This document shows positions 63,476-64,000 of a stretch of 64,000 bases of DNA, in pieces. The notes under the pieces were generated by a model. The model saw nothing but the letters and a program-made list of their open reading frames with translations. It did no database searches and was not told the DNA's origin. The translations under genes and the position numbers were made by a program. The DNA lies in contig CAVUYQ010000016.1 in the NCBI GenBank assembly GCA_963745765.1, positions 186,001 through 250,000 of the forward strand, given 5' to 3'. Source of the DNA: Ww85 sp963745765. Its GTDB lineage: Bacteria; Desulfobacterota; Desulfobulbia; Desulfobulbales; Desulfocapsaceae. Each line of letters opens with the position of its first letter. The first letter of the stretch is position 1.

Positions 63476-64000
63476 ATGAAAGGCTATCAAAGACAATTGA
63501 TCCCATTTATTACCTTCATTTCAGTTCTCTTTCTTTCTGGAGCCTGTGCTCCTGTTGCGACTGATTCCGCTGATCAATCCGCGGCAGGAGAAACTGCAAT
63601 CATCCGGGTCGGCGTAACCGCCAACGCTCCTCCTCTGATTTACAAGAGGAACAATAAAATAACTGGTCTCGAGGCAGCATTTGCCTTCAAACTTGGTGAT
63701 TACCTCAAGAAAAAAGTTGTCTTTGTCGAGGTGCCATGGGACAAGCAGATTGACTACCTGAACCAGGGTAAAACAGACATCATCATGTCCGGCATGACGA
63801 TTACCGAGGAACGTTCATTTCTCGTTAACTTCACCGAGCCATACATGCGTTCCGGCCAGATCATGCTCGTGCGCATGGCAGACCAGTCTCGTTTCAGTGG
63901 CGGCATCGGCTCTATTCTGAATAGAAACTACAAGATAGGATCCGTGCCCGATACCACCAGTGATTTTTTTATCACACGCACTATCACCAGACCACAGGTG
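63476..64000 (+). CDS. Family 3 extracellular solute-binding lipoprotein, N-terminal part
   Basis: The frame opens at the ATG at 63476 and runs off the window end. A lipoprotein signal ends in LSGAC at about residue 23. The mature part shows the PBPb fold typical of polar amino acid binding proteins: IIRVGVTANAPPLIYKRNNKITGLEAAFALKLG, then DIIMSGMTITEERSFLVNFTEPY. It could serve an ABC transporter or be a sensor domain; what follows is outside the window. Confidence 0.85.
   Translation, partial: MKGYQRQLIPFITFISVLFLSGACAPVATDSADQSAAGETAIIRVGVTANAPPLIYKRNNKITGLEAAFAFKLGDYLKKKVVFVEVPWDKQIDYLNQGKTDIIMSGMTITEERSFLVNFTEPYMRSGQIMLVRMADQSRFSGGIGSILNRNYKIGSVPDTTSDFFITRTITRPQV

Noticed and set aside
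1..64000. CRISPR array, rRNA operon or complete insertion sequence
   Set aside because: No regularly spaced direct repeats, rRNA segments or transposase genes are visible.

Overview
The window looks like chromosomal DNA of an anaerobic, respiring Desulfobacterota bacterium, most likely a Desulfobulbales-type sulfate or sulfur metaboliser. This is inferred from gene content, not from a marker-gene search. The signs are a 2-oxoglutarate:ferredoxin oxidoreductase operon (korDABC), a type-B succinate:quinone oxidoreductase, a second complex II, a TRAP dicarboxylate transporter with its DctB/DctD system, LL-diaminopimelate aminotransferase, a DUF4911-miaB pair and a multihaem-type c cytochrome. 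Gene density is high and operons are tightly packed.

Layout. 0-7 kb: end of hisF, then dctB-dctD, a sigma-54 promoter with two palindromic boxes, and dctP-dctQ-dctM. 7-13 kb: a universal stress protein, ispH, dapL and pepN. 12.6-17.7 kb (minus): sdhC-sdhA-sdhB followed by a geranylgeranyl-reductase-family flavoprotein and a small dihaem protein. 17.9-23.5 kb: gph, a DUF445 protein and korDABC. 23.8-28.2 kb (minus): serC, a radical SAM protein, rlmN and a SagB-type nitroreductase, plus trmL. 28.5-35.1 kb: HhH protein-miaA-recJ and purB-DUF4911-miaB. 35.2-45.2 kb: an accessory catabolic island holding a family III CoA-transferase, an MmgE/PrpD protein, a second complex II with a fused SdhCD anchor, a GntR regulator, a LUD protein, a DUF1847 protein, a DapA-family aldolase and a carboxymuconolactone-decarboxylase-like protein. 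46.7-51.3 kb (minus): cutA, a zinc-ribbon protein, parE and parC. 51.5-59.3 kb: coaX, an LD-carboxypeptidase, an SH3 protein, mrfA-mrfB, a prephenate dehydratase-ACT-prephenate dehydrogenase fusion and a zinc-ribbon protein. 59.35-61.6 kb: tRNA-His followed by what looks like a short integron cassette array without an integrase in view (attC-brnTA-attC-epimerase-truncated attC). 62.6-64 kb: an alpha/beta hydrolase and the start of a periplasmic solute-binding lipoprotein.

Two window-wide patterns stand out. First, a family of roughly 85-170 bp imperfectly palindromic elements recurs in at least six intergenic places, including inside the sdh operon. The elements share an internal core, but their terminal inverted repeats differ, and two copies carry 4-bp target duplications. 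Second, ten otherwise well-conserved genes carry eleven single-base frameshifts: nine extra bases and two missing bases, both of the latter in A6 runs. Several of these genes are normally indispensable (dapL, serC, prephenate dehydratase), so residual sequencing or assembly error is the likeliest cause. Those genes are annotated here as whole genes with the break position noted.

Functionally, the core genes fit an organism that imports C4-dicarboxylates through TRAP, runs 2-oxoglutarate/succinyl-CoA and succinate/fumarate steps with ferredoxin and menaquinone, and carries an extra dehydrogenase-CoA-transferase-hydratase-aldolase set for an unidentified dicarboxylate-like substrate.
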